A stretch of DNA of 64,000 bases from Agromyces mediolanus (GCF_023715325.1 NZ_JAMBNX010000003.1:248001-312000), one strand, 5' to 3'; shown: positions 1 to 9,700, counted from the first letter of the stretch. Notes: generated from the sequence alone by a model not told the origin. Numbers and translations: made by a program.

Positions 1-119
1 TTGTCGGCGTCTTCGACGTCGACCACACCCGACATCTTGTCGGGGACGCGTTCCTTGAGGGCCTCGATCGACTCCGAGTCGTCTTCGGTCTTCCGCGGGG
101 CGTCGTAGTCGGTTGCCAT
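1..119 (-). CDS. DUF4193 family protein (partial, 5' end only)
   Basis: The first 39 codons of a small acidic actinobacterial protein run off the left edge. The visible N-terminus begins MATDYDAPRKTEDDSES and continues through KMSGVVDVEDADN. This matches the start of DUF4193 proteins, which are about 100 residues long and end in a Cys-rich segment that is outside this window. Function is unknown. The gene diverges from sepH across a 194-base gap, the usual actinobacterial arrangement. The ATG at 119-117 is the first in frame and fits the family start. Confidence 0.85.
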   Translation of the reverse strand, partial: MATDYDAPRKTEDDSESIEALKERVPDKMSGVVDVEDAD

Positions 120-313
120 TCCCATCCATTCCTTCACGCCGAGGATTCGGCGGCGATAGTCTGCATGAAATCATCGGCGTAAGCAAACCATCGCCTGAGA
201 GCCCTTCGGCTCTCGCTGCCTGGTCAACTTCCGGCACGCCCGGGGTATTCCCGGAGCAGGGGCCGTTCGCGTGGCATCCTTGGCGGGAACGCAGGCACGG
301 AAGGGTTCTCGCG

Positions 314-1414
314 ATGCAAGAGCTGAAGGTGATCGGGGTCGAGGACGGCGCACTCCTCGTGGCCACCGAAGACGGCGCGCGCTTCCGGATCGTGGTGGAC
401 GACGTGCTGCAATCGCGCATCCGCCAGGCCCAGCCCGAGCAGCACCAGGGTCCGAAGATCCCACCACGAGAGATCCAGGCGCACATCCGCTCCGGGATGT
501 CCGCCGAGGACGTCGCGGAGGTCACCGGCGCCGCCGTGGAGTACATCCGGCGATTCGAGGGCCCGGTGGTCGCCGAACGCGAGCACATCGTGAACTCCGC
601 GCTCGCCGTTCCCGTCGCGACCGCGATCGAGCCCGAGGGCGACGAACCCGCCTCGTTCGGCTCCGCCATCCGCGACCGCCTCGCCCGCCTCGGCGCGAGC
701 GGCGAACGCTGGGCGAGCTGGAAGGACGACGAGCGCGGCTGGATGGTGAAGCTCGAGTTCACCGTCGACGAGATCGCGCACGACGCGCGCTGGAGCTTCG
801 AGCCGCGCAAGCAGGCCCTCCAGCCCCTGAACTCGGAAGCCATCACCCTGTCCCAGGTCGGTGAGCTCAAGGGCGGCCTGATCCCGCGCCTGCGCGCGGT
901 CGACGGGGATGCCTCGCGCTTCGACAGCGGCGCGTTCACGGTCGAGGAGCCGGAGCACGGCGAGTTCGACACCGCCCCGCAGCTGGAGCCGCTCCCCTAC
1001 GCCCGCAGCACCCCGCAGTCGAGCGCGGCGGTCACCCGCGCCGCGATCAAGCGTGCCGACGAACCCGCCCCGGTGATGGGCGAGACGGCCGACCTCCTCG
1101 AGGCACTGCGTCGACGCCGGGGTGAGCGCGAATCGTCCGGCGAGGCCGCGTCGCCGAGGTCGGCGGAGCCGACTCCCCTCGTCGAGCAGCCCGAGCTCCC
1201 GCTGCCGGCCGCCGAGCCGGCCGCACCGCAGCCTTCCGCGAAGGCCGAGCCGGGCGAGGAACGCCCGGGAAAGGCCGCACGCGGCCTGTGGGGCGGCAAG
1301 CAGCAGGCGACCGGCCGCGGGGCCGCCACCTCGTCGAAGAAGAGCTCCAGGGCGTCCATGCCGAGCTGGGACGAGATCGTCTTCGGCGCCCGGCCGGACG
1401 ACGACCTGGCCTGA
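314..1414 (+). CDS. sepH: septation protein SepH
   Basis: Cell-division protein that binds FtsZ and promotes its assembly (known for Streptomyces and mycobacterial SepH). The 366 residues have an N-terminal DUF3071 domain (about 1-170) with a helix-turn-helix-like stretch at about 53-82 (GMSAEDVAEVTGAAVEYI). A long Pro/Ala/Glu-rich linker follows, and the protein ends in the conserved MPSWDEIVFGAR tail. The ATG at 314 is chosen because MQELKVIGVEDG is the conserved start and GAAGGG lies just upstream; an open frame extends further 5' but lacks similarity. Converges on clpX. Confidence 0.92.
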   Translation: MQELKVIGVEDGALLVATEDGARFRIVVDDVLQSRIRQAQPEQHQGPKIPPREIQAHIRSGMSAEDVAEVTGAAVEYIRRFEGPVVAEREHIVNSALAVPVATAIEPEGDEPASFGSAIRDRLARLGASGERWASWKDDERGWMVKLEFTVDEIAHDARWSFEPRKQALQPLNSEAITLSQVGELKGGLIPRLRAVDGDASRFDSGAFTVEEPEHGEFDTAPQLEPLPYARSTPQSSAAVTRAAIKRADEPAPVMGETADLLEALRRRRGERESSGEAASPRSAEPTPLVEQPELPLPAAEPAAPQPSAKAEPGEERPGKAARGLWGGKQQATGRGAATSSKKSSRASMPSWDEIVFGARPDDDLA

Positions 1415-1415
1415 G

Positions 1416-1460
1416 CCCGGACCGCTCGACCCCGGATCGCTCGACCCCGGATCGCTCGAC
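1416..1460. repeat. 15-bp tandem repeat, 3 copies, directly after sepH stop
   Basis: Three head-to-tail copies of a 15-bp unit (cccggaTcgctcgac; the first copy has C at the capital) begin one base after the sepH TGA. The unit length is a multiple of three. The rest of the sepH-clpX convergent gap (1461-1577) holds nothing recognised. Confidence 0.9.
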
Positions 1461-1577
1461 GCGGCCGCCGACGACATCGGCCGCCGAGCGCTGCGGTCCG
1501 CACGCCGCCCCGGCGCCGTCGTGCGACGAGCGCCGAGCTCGAGCCGCCGGTGCGCCACGGCACCGAGCGCGCGAAGC

Positions 1578-2855
<1,278 letters not shown>

Positions 2856-2960
2856 CGCATCCTCCCTCTCAGCCGTCTGTTCCGAGCCTAACCCGTGCCG
2901 GCGTCGTTGCGGCGGAGCGGCGCAGGATCGCCGTCGGCGTGGCGATCCCGGTGGGGAGAC

Positions 2961-2998
2961 GAGGAACGGCGCGCCGGTTCCCCGGCGCGCCGTTCCTC
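2961..2998 (-). terminator. terminator after clpP1-clpP2
   Basis: A perfect 17-bp inverted repeat (2961-2977 with 2982-2998, loop TTCC) lies just past the clpP2 stop and ends the clpP1P2 transcript before clpX. Confidence 0.85.
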
Positions 2999-3012
2999 AT
3001 CGCGTGCGCGGC

Positions 3013-3696
3013 TCAGCTCGTGAGCGCGGGCAGCGTCTTGCGCGAGGTCAGGACCTGATCGATGAGGCCGTACTGCATGGCCTCCTCCGCCGACAGGATC
3101 TTGTCGCGGTCGATGTCGCGGTTGACCTCCTCCTGGCTGCGCTTGGAGTGCTTGGAGAGCGTCTCCTCGAGCCAGGTGCGCATGCGCAGGATCTCGGCGG
3201 CCTGGATCTCGATGTCCGACGCCTGCCCGTGGCCCGCCTCGCCCATCGCGGGCTGGTGGATGAGGATACGCGCGTTCGGCAGCGCGAGGCGGCGACCCGG
3301 CGTGCCGGCCGCGGCGATGACCGCCGCCGCAGATGCGGCCTGGCCGAGCACGACCGTCTGGATCTGCGGACGGATGTACTGCATCGTGTCGTAGATCGCG
3401 GTCATGGCCGTGAAGGAGCCGCCCGGCGAGTTGATGTACATCATGATGTCGCGCTCCGGGTCCATCGACTCGAGCACCAGCAGCTGCGCCATGATGTCGT
3501 CGGCCGAGGCGTCGTCCACCTGCACACCGAGGAAGATGATGCGGTCCTCGAAGAGCTTCGCGTACGGGTCCTGGCGCTTGAACCCGTAGGCCGTGCGCTC
3601 CTCGAAGCTCGGCAGGATGTACCGCGAGCCCGGGGCCTGGACGCCGGAGAAGGCGGTGCCGCCGACCGCAGGACCGGTGAAGGCTTGCATTGTCAT
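3013..3696 (-). CDS. clpP2: ATP-dependent Clp protease proteolytic subunit ClpP2
   Basis: Second ClpP-type serine peptidase; actinobacterial ClpP1 and ClpP2 form a mixed tetradecamer that works with ClpX or ClpC. Family segments are present: [34 protein letters not shown], the serine in GQAASAAA (near residue 120), the histidine in ILIHQP (near 145) and an Asp in the DRDKILSAEEA region. The ATG at 3696 (227 residues) is preferred because it has a GAGAGAG ribosome site. A GTG at 3720 that overlaps the clpP1 stop would add 8 residues and cannot be excluded. It follows clpP1 in the same operon. Confidence 0.95.
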   Translation of the reverse strand: MTMQAFTGPAVGGTAFSGVQAPGSRYILPSFEERTAYGFKRQDPYAKLFEDRIIFLGVQVDDASADDIMAQLLVLESMDPERDIMMYINSPGGSFTAMTAIYDTMQYIRPQIQTVVLGQAASAAAVIAAAGTPGRRLALPNARILIHQPAMGEAGHGQASDIEIQAAEILRMRTWLEETLSKHSKRSQEEVNRDIDRDKILSAEEAMQYGLIDQVLTSRKTLPALTS

Positions 3697-3716
3697 TCGC
3701 TCGTTCTCTCTCTCGT

Positions 3717-4304
3717 TCACGCCTGGTTCGTTCCGCCGCCGCCGGCGACGTCGAGCGCGGACTCGCGGATGTGGTCGACGAAGCCGTACTCGAGGGCCTC
3801 CTGCGCGGAGAACCAGCGGTCGCGGTCGCCGTCGGCGTTGATCTGCTCGACGGTCTTGCCGGTCTGCGCCGCGGTGATCTCGGCGAGACGCTTCTTCATG
3901 TCGAGGATCAGCTGCGCCTGCGTCTGGATGTCGCTCGCGGTGCCGCCGAAGCCGCCGTGCGGCTGGTGCAGGAGCACGCGCGCGTTCGGGGTGATGTACC
4001 GCTTGCCCTTGGTGCCGGCGGTCAGGAGCAGCTGCCCCATCGAGGCCGCCATGCCGATGCCCACCGTGACGATGTCGTTCGGCACGAACTGCATCGTGTC
4101 GTAGATCGCCATGCCCGCCGTGATCGAACCTCCCGGCGAGTTGATGTAGAGGTAGATGTCCTTCTTCGGGTCTTCGGCGGCGAGCAATAGCAGCTTCGCG
4201 GCGATCTCGTTCGCGTTGTCGTCGCGCACCTCGGAACCGAGCCAGATGATGCGGTCCTTCAGCAGTCGATCGAATACACCCGGCTGCGGTGTCGGTTCGG
4301 CCAT
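3717..4304 (-). CDS. clpP1: ATP-dependent Clp protease proteolytic subunit ClpP1
   Basis: First ClpP subunit (195 residues), a cytoplasmic serine protease. It shows [26 protein letters not shown], the catalytic serine in GMAASMG (near residue 87), the histidine in VLLHQP (near 112) and the [15 protein letters not shown] stretch that carries the Asp. It opens the clpP1-clpP2 operon. Upstream are a TAGATT -10-like box and a ClgR-like operator. Its last codons lie close to the alternative clpP2 GTG start, which suggests translational coupling. Confidence 0.97.
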   Translation of the reverse strand: MAEPTPQPGVFDRLLKDRIIWLGSEVRDDNANEIAAKLLLLAAEDPKKDIYLYINSPGGSITAGMAIYDTMQFVPNDIVTVGIGMAASMGQLLLTAGTKGKRYITPNARVLLHQPHGGFGGTASDIQTQAQLILDMKKRLAEITAAQTGKTVEQINADGDRDRWFSAQEALEYGFVDHIRESALDVAGGGGTNQA

Positions 4305-4338
4305 GGATGTCGCTCCGTTTCGTTGTCGCGTTGAATCG

Positions 4339-4344
4339 AATCTA
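4339..4344 (-). promoter_or_regulatory. -10 box of the clpP1-clpP2 promoter (predicted)
   Basis: On the minus strand this reads TAGATT, about 35 bases before the clpP1 ATG. No clear -35 hexamer is seen, which is common for activator-dependent promoters. Confidence 0.45.
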
Positions 4345-4371
4345 TCCGGTGCAACAGCGCGGAACGGGGCT

Positions 4372-4385
4372 GTTCGCCCTAGGCG
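4372..4385 (-). promoter_or_regulatory. ClgR-like operator upstream of clpP1
   Basis: On the minus strand CGCCTAGGGCGAAC fits the corynebacterial ClgR core as I remember it, CGCYNANRGCG followed by WWS. It lies just upstream of the expected -35 position of the clpP1 promoter, a usual activator position, and overlaps the stop codon of the TPR gene. ClgR activates clpP1P2 in other actinobacteria; binding here is inferred. Confidence 0.5.
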
Positions 4386-4876
4386 GATGACGCGTCGCCG
4401 CCGATGGCCGCGGCGTACGCGGCCAGCGAATGACGGTACTGCGGGAGGTGCGCGGCGAGGGCGGTCGCGAGCTCGGATGCCGCCCGCCGCTCCTGCCCGA
4501 GGTCGACGAGCGCCAGCGCACGGAACCCGGTGATCGCGTCGCCGAGATCGTACGGGTCGCTGCCGGCCTCGTCGAGAAGCCGAAGCGACTCCTCCGGCCG
4601 CCCGAGGGTGCGCACGGTCGAGGCGAGCTGGACGAGCGCTTCGACGCGCCGGCGGCCGGCGAGCCCCAGCTGCAGCGCGACCCGGTATCCCCGTTCGGCG
4701 TCCGCCGCTCGCCCGGCCGCGTCACGGGCCCCGGCCGCCTCGAACGGCCCGCGCGGATCGTCTGCCGGTAGCGCGGCTGCGAGCGCGTCGATCCTGCGGA
4801 TCACCTCGTCGTCGCCGAGTCGCTCCGCATCGGCCCAGACGGCATCCACGGCGTCCTGCCAATCGGCTGCGGTCAT
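4379..4876 (-). CDS. small tetratricopeptide-repeat protein
   Basis: A 165-residue, Ala/Arg/Asp-rich, all-helical protein with at least two TPR-like helix pairs. The first is around residues 40-75 ([20 protein letters not shown], then [12 protein letters not shown]) and the second around 75-115 ([17 protein letters not shown], then [11 protein letters not shown]). There is no signal peptide or membrane segment. It lies between tig and clpP1 on the same strand, separated from tig by a terminator. TPR proteins usually mediate protein contacts; a role near ClpP or trigger factor is only suggested by position. Confidence 0.8.
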   Translation of the reverse strand: MTAADWQDAVDAVWADAERLGDDEVIRRIDALAAALPADDPRGPFEAAGARDAAGRAADAERGYRVALQLGLAGRRRVEALVQLASTVRTLGRPEESLRLLDEAGSDPYDLGDAITGFRALALVDLGQERRAASELATALAAHLPQYRHSLAAYAAAIGGDASSA

Positions 4877-4906
4877 CGACTCCCCTTCGCTGCGTGGTGG
4901 AACGCC

Positions 4907-4939
4907 AGCGGGGGCCGGGCCACCGGCCCGACCCCCGCT
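4907..4939 (-). terminator. terminator after tig
   Basis: An inverted repeat of 14 positions with one mismatch (AGCGGGGG...CCCCCGCT outer arms, CGGGC/GCCCG inner arms) lies just past the tig stop on the minus strand. Confidence 0.7.
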
Positions 4940-4954
4940 CGTGCGATCAGCTGC

Positions 4955-6406
4955 TTACGCGTCCGACTTCTTCGCGGCGCGCTTCTTCGGCGCGGGCTTC
5001 TCCGCCTCGGCCTCGGCCTCGTCGGCCTTCTTCTTGGTCGCGCGCTTCTTCGGCGCCGGCTTCTCGGCCTCTTCGACGATCTCCTCGGCCTCGGCGACGA
5101 CCTCGGCCTCAGCCTCGTCCTCGTCCTCCGCCACCGCGGTGAACTCGCTGAGGTCGACGGCCTTGCCGTCGGCGTCGGTGACCTTCGCCTTGCCGAGCGC
5201 GATCGCGAGCGCCTTGTTGCGGGCGACCTCGCCGACCATCGCGGGGATCTGGCCCTGCTCGCTCAGGATCTGCACGAACTCCTGCGGGTTCATGCCGTAC
5301 TGGGCCGCGCCCTGCACGAGGTACTGGGTGAGCTCGTCCTGGCTGACCTGGACGTTCTCGACCTCCGCGATCTTGTCGAGGATGATCTGCGACTTGAACG
5401 ACTTGGTGCTCGCCTCGGTCACCTCGGCGCGGTGCTCGTCGTCCTCGAGGCGGTTCTCCGACTCGAGGTGGCGGTGCACCTCGTCCTCGATGACCGAGTC
5501 GGCGACCGGGACGTCGGCGAGCTCGATGAGCTTGTCGACGAGCAGGTCGCGGGCCTGGGTGCCCTGACCGAAGGTCTTGTTGCGGGCGACCTGCTCCTTC
5601 AGCGAGTCGGTCAGCTCGGCGATGGTGTCGAACTCGCTCGCGATCTGGGCGAAGTCGTCGTCGGCCTCGGGGAGCTCGCGCTCCTTCACCGCGGTGACGG
5701 TGACGGTGATCTCCGCGTCGGAGCCCTCGTGCTCGCCGCCGAGGAGGCTGGAGGTGAAGGTGGTGGTCTCTCCCGCGGTGAGCGAGTCGAGCGCCTCGTC
5801 GATGCCCGCGAGGAGCTCGCCGGAGCCGACCTCGTACGAGATGCCGTTGGCCGTGTCGACCTGGGCGCCGTCGATCTCGGCGACGAGATCGAGCGTCACG
5901 AAGTCACCGGTCTTCGCCGGACGGTCGACCGTGATGAGCGTGCCGAAGCGGCTGCGCAGACGGTCGAGCTCCTCGGTGACCTCGTTCTCGTCGATTTCGA
6001 CGGAGTCGACGGTGAGCTCGAGGCCGTCGTAGGCGGGCAGCTCGATCTCGGGGCGCACGTCGACCTCGATCGCGAGCAGCAGGTCGCCCGAGAAGTCCTT
6101 CTCGTTCGGCCACTCGACGATGTCGGCCGCCGGGCGGCCGAGCGGCCGGAGCTCGTGCTCGGTGACGGCGGCGCGGTAGAACCCGTCGAGGCCCTCGTTG
6201 ACGGCGTGCTCGAGCACGGCCGCCTTGCCGACGCGCTGGTCGATAATGGGCGGCGGAACCTTGCCCTTGCGGAACCCGGGCACGTTGATCTGCTCGGCGA
6301 TGTGCTCGTACGCGTGGGCGATGCTGGGCTTCAGCTCCTCGGGCGACACCGTGATGGTGAGCTTGGCGCGCGTCGGGCTCAGCTTCTCAACCGAAGTGGT
6401 CGGCAT
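4955..6406 (-). CDS. tig: trigger factor (ribosome-associated chaperone / prolyl isomerase)
   Basis: Binds the ribosome exit tunnel and folds nascent chains. The N-terminal ribosome-binding signature GFRKGKVP is at residues 44-51; a FKBP-type domain (around 150-240) and a C-terminal chaperone arm follow. The protein is 483 residues, longer than the roughly 430 of typical trigger factors. The extra roughly 70 C-terminal residues are an acidic run followed by two copies of EKPAPKKRA(T/A)KK. The ATG at 6406 with AGGAGATC upstream is the start; the reading frame extends upstream only into tRNA-Pro. Two tRNA genes precede it on the same strand. Confidence 0.96.
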   Translation of the reverse strand: MPTTSVEKLSPTRAKLTITVSPEELKPSIAHAYEHIAEQINVPGFRKGKVPPPIIDQRVGKAAVLEHAVNEGLDGFYRAAVTEHELRPLGRPAADIVEWPNEKDFSGDLLLAIEVDVRPEIELPAYDGLELTVDSVEIDENEVTEELDRLRSRFGTLITVDRPAKTGDFVTLDLVAEIDGAQVDTANGISYEVGSGELLAGIDEALDSLTAGETTTFTSSLLGGEHEGSDAEITVTVTAVKERELPEADDDFAQIASEFDTIAELTDSLKEQVARNKTFGQGTQARDLLVDKLIELADVPVADSVIEDEVHRHLESENRLEDDEHRAEVTEASTKSFKSQIILDKIAEVENVQVSQDELTQYLVQGAAQYGMNPQEFVQILSEQGQIPAMVGEVARNKALAIALGKAKVTDADGKAVDLSEFTAVAEDEDEAEAEVVAEAEEIVEEAEKPAPKKRATKKKADEAEAEAEKPAPKKRAAKKSDA

Positions 6407-6455
6407 GTGGAAGATCTCCTGTTGTGTGGAAGTTCGTGTCGAGCCAGGCGACTCG

Positions 6456-6530
6456 TCGGGGCGACAGGATTCGAACCTGCGACCTCCCGCTCCCAAAGCG
6501 GGCGCTCTAGCCAAGCTGAGCTACGCCCCG
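6456..6530 (-). tRNA. tRNA-Pro(TGG)
   Basis: A cloverleaf is visible on the minus strand: acceptor CGGGGCG/CGCCCCG, anticodon stem CCCGC/GCGGG with loop TTTGGGA (anticodon TGG), and T loop TTCGAAT. CCA is not encoded. It lies 49 bases upstream of tig on the same strand. Confidence 0.95.
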
Positions 6531-6687
6531 AGTCGCTACTCAACTCGTCGTCACCCGCGAGGGCATGCCGAAGCAGGCCGGGACGCGGGATGACCCGAGA
6601 AAGTCTACTGCACGGCGCGGGGCTGCTCATGACACGCACAGCGTTCGCGACGGTGCCGTGGAGCGGCGCGCCATACGGCGGAATCGG

Positions 6688-6758
6688 AGGGGATGACGGG
6701 AATCGAACCCGCGTAATCAGTTTGGAAGACTGAGGCTCTACCATTGAGCTACATCCCC
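6688..6758 (-). tRNA. tRNA-Gly(TCC)
   Basis: A 71-base cloverleaf on the minus strand: acceptor GGGGATG/CATCCCC, anticodon loop CTTCCAA (anticodon TCC) and T loop TTCGATT. CCA is not encoded. Same strand as tRNA-Pro and tig. Confidence 0.95.
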
Positions 6759-6858
6759 GATGCGCCTGGCGGCACGGTTCGATCGTAGTGCACATCGGCG
6801 GGGTCGCCGTGCACCTCCGGGCGTCGGCGGCTCGCTCGGGCGCGGCATCCGACCGTAG

Positions 6859-6877
6859 TGAGGTTCGCCTCCCCTTC
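6859..6877 (+). promoter_or_regulatory. possible iron box (DtxR/IdeR type) upstream of dps
   Basis: TGAGGTTCGCCTCCCCTTC matches 13 of 19 positions of the DtxR/IdeR consensus TTAGGTTAGCCTAACCTAA, including the central AGGTT-GCCT. It lies 21 bases before the dps -35 box. The call is tentative because the second half-site is weak. Confidence 0.3.
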
Positions 6878-6898
6878 GCAAGCCCTGCCTTTCCTTGC

Positions 6899-6926
6899 TT
6901 GAAATAGATCCTGAGCTGCGTAGCGT
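6899..6926 (+). promoter_or_regulatory. dps promoter (-35 TTGAAA, -10 TAGCGT)
   Basis: TTGAAA at 6899-6904 and TAGCGT at 6921-6926 with a 16-base spacer. A 34-base leader with the ribosome site GGGAAGG precedes the dps ATG. Confidence 0.5.
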
Positions 6927-6960
6927 TGAAGGTGACATCGACCAAGGGAAGGCGGAACAG

Positions 6961-7446
6961 ATGACCGACACCATGGCTCCGAAGACCGGCGCGAACGCCG
7001 AGGTCGCCTCCGGGGTGGCCCAGTTCTTCACCCCGATCGTGCACGAGCTCGTGACGCTCGCCGTGAACGGCAAGCAGGCGCACTGGCACGTCCGCGGGAT
7101 CAACTTCCTCCCGGTGCACGAGTTCCTCGACACGGTCGTGGAGCACGCCCAGGGCTGGGCCGACGAAGCGGCAGAGCGCGTCATCGCGCTCGGACTGCCG
7201 ATCGACGCCCGCCTCGCGACCGTCGCCAAGGAGACCGCGGGGGCGAACCCCAAGGCCGGCTTCAAGCCGTCCGAAGACACCATCGCCGACGTGATCGCAC
7301 AGATCGACGTCGCGACCGAGAAGGTGAACGCGGCGATCGAAGGGCTCGAGACGCTCGACCCGTCGAGCCAGGACATCGCGATCGCGATCCGTCAGGGCCT
7401 CGACAAGGACCGCTGGTTCCTCTCGGCGCACCTCAGCGTGAGCTGA
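6961..7446 (+). CDS. dps: Dps family DNA-protection / ferritin-like protein
   Basis: Forms dodecamers that oxidise and store iron and protect DNA in stress. The 161 residues hold the full ferroxidase pattern with the spacing of E. coli Dps: H41, H53, D57, D68 and E72 (in QAHWHVRG, VHEFLD and ADEAAER). The N-terminus is short with few Lys residues, so direct DNA binding is uncertain. The ATG at 6961 follows GGGAAGG. It is monocistronic, with its own promoter and a strong terminator. Iron or redox control is suggested by the tentative iron box upstream. Confidence 0.93.
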   Translation: MTDTMAPKTGANAEVASGVAQFFTPIVHELVTLAVNGKQAHWHVRGINFLPVHEFLDTVVEHAQGWADEAAERVIALGLPIDARLATVAKETAGANPKAGFKPSEDTIADVIAQIDVATEKVNAAIEGLETLDPSSQDIAIAIRQGLDKDRWFLSAHLSVS

Positions 7447-7460
7447 GCGCGAACACCGAC

Positions 7461-7502
7461 GGCGGAGGGGCCGGGATCCGCACGGATCCCGGCCCCTCCG
7501 CC
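7461..7502. terminator. bidirectional terminator between dps and the response regulator
   Basis: A perfect 20-bp inverted repeat (7461-7480 with 7483-7502) around CA lies between two convergent genes, so it can end transcripts from both sides. Confidence 0.85.
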
Positions 7503-7530
7503 GTGCCCGGTCAGGACATCGGGCGTGCGG

Positions 7531-8193
7531 TCAGCGCTGCAGCCAGGCGAGGACGGCGAGCACCCGACGGTGGTCGGTGCCGGAGTCCTCGAGCCCGAGC
7601 TTCTGGAAGATCGACGTCACGTTCTTCTCGACCGCGCCGACGCCGATGAAGAGCTGCGCCGCGATCCCCGCGTTCGTGCGTCCCTCGGCCATCAGCTCGA
7701 GCACCTCACGCTCACGCGGGGTCAGGCTCTCGAGGGGATCGGCCCGGCGGCTCAGCAGCTCGCGCACGACCTGCGGATCGAGCACGGTGCCGCCGTCGCT
7801 CACTCGGCGCACGGCGTCGTCGAGCTCGTCGAGCGAGGCGACGCGGTCCTTCAGGAGGTAGCCCATGCCGCCCTCGCCCGAGCTCAGGAGCTCGTGGGCA
7901 TAGGTGCCCTCGACATACTGACTGAGCAGCAGCACGCCGAGCCGCGGGTAGCGGCGCCGCAGCTCGATCGCCGCGCGCACCCCTTCGTCGCGGAAGCTCG
8001 GCGGCATGCGCACATCGAGCACGGCGACATCGGGCAGGTCCTCGGCGACCGACGCGAGCAACTGTTCGGCGTCCGGGTAGGAACCGACGGTCTCGAAACC
8101 GGCGTCGTCGAAGAGCCGGACGAGCCCCTCACGCAGGAGGACCGAGTCCTCGGCGAGCACGACGCGGAGCTGGCCGCGGGCGGGGTCTGGCAT
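7531..8193 (-). CDS. LuxR/NarL-family response regulator
   Basis: Transcription factor of a two-component system (220 residues). The receiver domain has the phospho-acceptor D60 in VAVLDVRMP and the acidic pair in LAEDS. A C-terminal LuxR-type HTH (about 156-200: LTPREREVLELMAEGRTN, then VEKNVTSIFQKLGL) binds DNA. It is the last gene of the oxidase-kinase-regulator set, 37 bases after the kinase. A TAGGGT box ends 7 bases before its ATG, so it may also be transcribed alone as a leaderless message. Confidence 0.92.
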   Translation of the reverse strand: MPDPARGQLRVVLAEDSVLLREGLVRLFDDAGFETVGSYPDAEQLLASVAEDLPDVAVLDVRMPPSFRDEGVRAAIELRRRYPRLGVLLLSQYVEGTYAHELLSSGEGGMGYLLKDRVASLDELDDAVRRVSDGGTVLDPQVVRELLSRRADPLESLTPREREVLELMAEGRTNAGIAAQLFIGVGAVEKNVTSIFQKLGLEDSGTDHRRVLAVLAWLQR

Positions 8194-8200
8194 GCCCCCA

Positions 8201-8206
8201 ACCCTA
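8201..8206 (-). promoter_or_regulatory. leaderless-type -10 box of the response regulator
   Basis: TAGGGT on the minus strand, 7 bases before the ATG at 8193; no ribosome site fits between them. Confidence 0.5.
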
Positions 8207-8230
8207 GCGGCGGCCCCGCTCCGGGCGGCG

Positions 8231-9700
8231 TCAGCTCAGCTCGGGCGACACCGGCCCAGACGCCGGCGCAGGCGCCGGCGCAGACTCAGGCAGGAACGGG
8301 ATGTGTGCGCCGATGATGGTCGGACCACCGGCCGGGCTGTCGACGAGGAATTGACCCCGGAGCCCGAGCACCCGCTCGTGCAGCCCGGCGAGCCCGTGTC
8401 CCGCCTCGATCCGCGCACCCCCCGATCCGTTGTCCGTGACCCACAGATCGAGCCAGTGACCGGCCGCGCCCGCGTCGCGGACCGCGACCCGCAGCCGAAT
8501 ACTCGTGGCGTCCGAGTGCTTCACGACATTCGTGAGCAGCTCCGCCGCGACGAAGTACGCGTTGCGCTCGATCGCCGCGGGCAGTCCGCTCACCGGCGGC
8601 AGCAGGTTCTCGAGGACGACCGGGACCGGGCTCCGCGACGCGAGCGACTCGAGCGCGCTCGCGAGGCCACGGTCCTGCAGCAGCGGCGGGGCGAACCCGC
8701 GCGACAGGGCGCGGAGCTCGTCGAGCGTCTCCCGCGCCTGCTCGCGCGCCTCCCCGATGAGCTCCCGCGCCGCCTCCGGGTCGCCCTCCATCCGGCGTTC
8801 GATCGCCGCGAGGTCCATCTGCAAGCGCACGAGCCGCTGCTGGGGGCCGTCGTGGATGTCGCGCTCCAACCGCCGCAGCGAGGCATCCTCCGCCTGGACC
8901 GCCGCTCCGCGCGAGGCGGCGAGCTGCGCGACCTCGACCTCGAGCGCCTCCGAGCGCCAGGCGCCGAGCAGGCCGCGCGCCGCCCCGTCGTGCAGGAGGG
9001 TCAGGCCGCGGAAGACGTACGGCAGCGTGAGCAGGAAGATCACCCCGAGCACGAACTCGAGGAGCCGCTCCCCCGCGACCACGTCGTAGCCGAAGTCGTT
9101 TCCGGGGAAGAGCCGGTCCACCAGCCATTCGTTGAGCCAGAAGCCGCGGTCGTCCTCCGGGATGAACCCCTGCCAGAACCAGCCGGTCGTCCCGCCGAGC
9201 GCCATCGACAGCCAGACGATCGTGACCGTCCAGGTGAAGACGCTGACGATCGGGTTGATGATCAGCGTGTGGAGCACGTACAGCCAGTAGTGCCCGTCGA
9301 CGAACGGCACGAACGCGGCGCGCCAGAATCCCGCTTCCCGTCCGTCGCGCGCCCAGTCGGGCCGCTCGATGCGGGGACGCCCGGCCCACTCGAGGCGGAC
9401 CAGCTCGAGCGTGCCGAAGCCGCGGGCGACGTAGAAGGCCCCGACCATCACGAACACGCCGACGACGACGGCGAGCAGCCCCACGCCGCTGAAGAAGACG
9501 GTGGCGGCGACGCTCAGACCGACGATCGCGATCGGCATGGTGAGGATCAGGAAGCCGAGCTCCCGCGGCACGGACGCCCAAAGCGCCCCGTACCCTCGAC
9601 GGTGCTTCGGCGCGACTGCCTCGGCGGCTCGGCTGCTGGCCGGTTCGGTGGTCATGGTCTCGCGATTCGTCTCGGTGCTGGTCGGGTCAGTGGTGGTCAT
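8231..9700 (-). CDS. sensor histidine kinase with N-terminal membrane sensor domain
   Basis: Membrane sensor kinase (489 residues). The N-terminal half has four or so hydrophobic segments of the 'putative sensor' type (FLILTMPIAIVGLSV, LLAVVVGVFVMVGAF, IVSVFTWTVTIVWLS and VLGVIFLLTLPYVF). A HisKA_3 dimerisation region follows with the phosphorylated His in LERDIHDGPQQRL (near residue 281), then an HATPase domain (AAELLTNVVKHS; DNGSGG; HGLAGLHERV). The ATG at 9700 overlaps the end of the multicopper oxidase gene by 14 bases, so the two are translationally coupled. It is the partner of the next regulator. Its signal is unknown. Confidence 0.9.
   Translation of the reverse strand: MTTTDPTSTETNRETMTTEPASSRAAEAVAPKHRRGYGALWASVPRELGFLILTMPIAIVGLSVAATVFFSGVGLLAVVVGVFVMVGAFYVARGFGTLELVRLEWAGRPRIERPDWARDGREAGFWRAAFVPFVDGHYWLYVLHTLIINPIVSVFTWTVTIVWLSMALGGTTGWFWQGFIPEDDRGFWLNEWLVDRLFPGNDFGYDVVAGERLLEFVLGVIFLLTLPYVFRGLTLLHDGAARGLLGAWRSEALEVEVAQLAASRGAAVQAEDASLRRLERDIHDGPQQRLVRLQMDLAAIERRMEGDPEAARELIGEAREQARETLDELRALSRGFAPPLLQDRGLASALESLASRSPVPVVLENLLPPVSGLPAAIERNAYFVAAELLTNVVKHSDATSIRLRVAVRDAGAAGHWLDLWVTDNGSGGARIEAGHGLAGLHERVLGLRGQFLVDSPAGGPTIIGAHIPFLPESAPAPAPASGPVSPELS

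Noticed and set aside
3697-3720. GTG 3720 as the clpP2 start
   Set aside because: It overlaps the clpP1 stop and could work, but the extra residues (NERENER) are unlike the family start and the ATG at 3696 has a better ribosome site. Kept as an alternative only.
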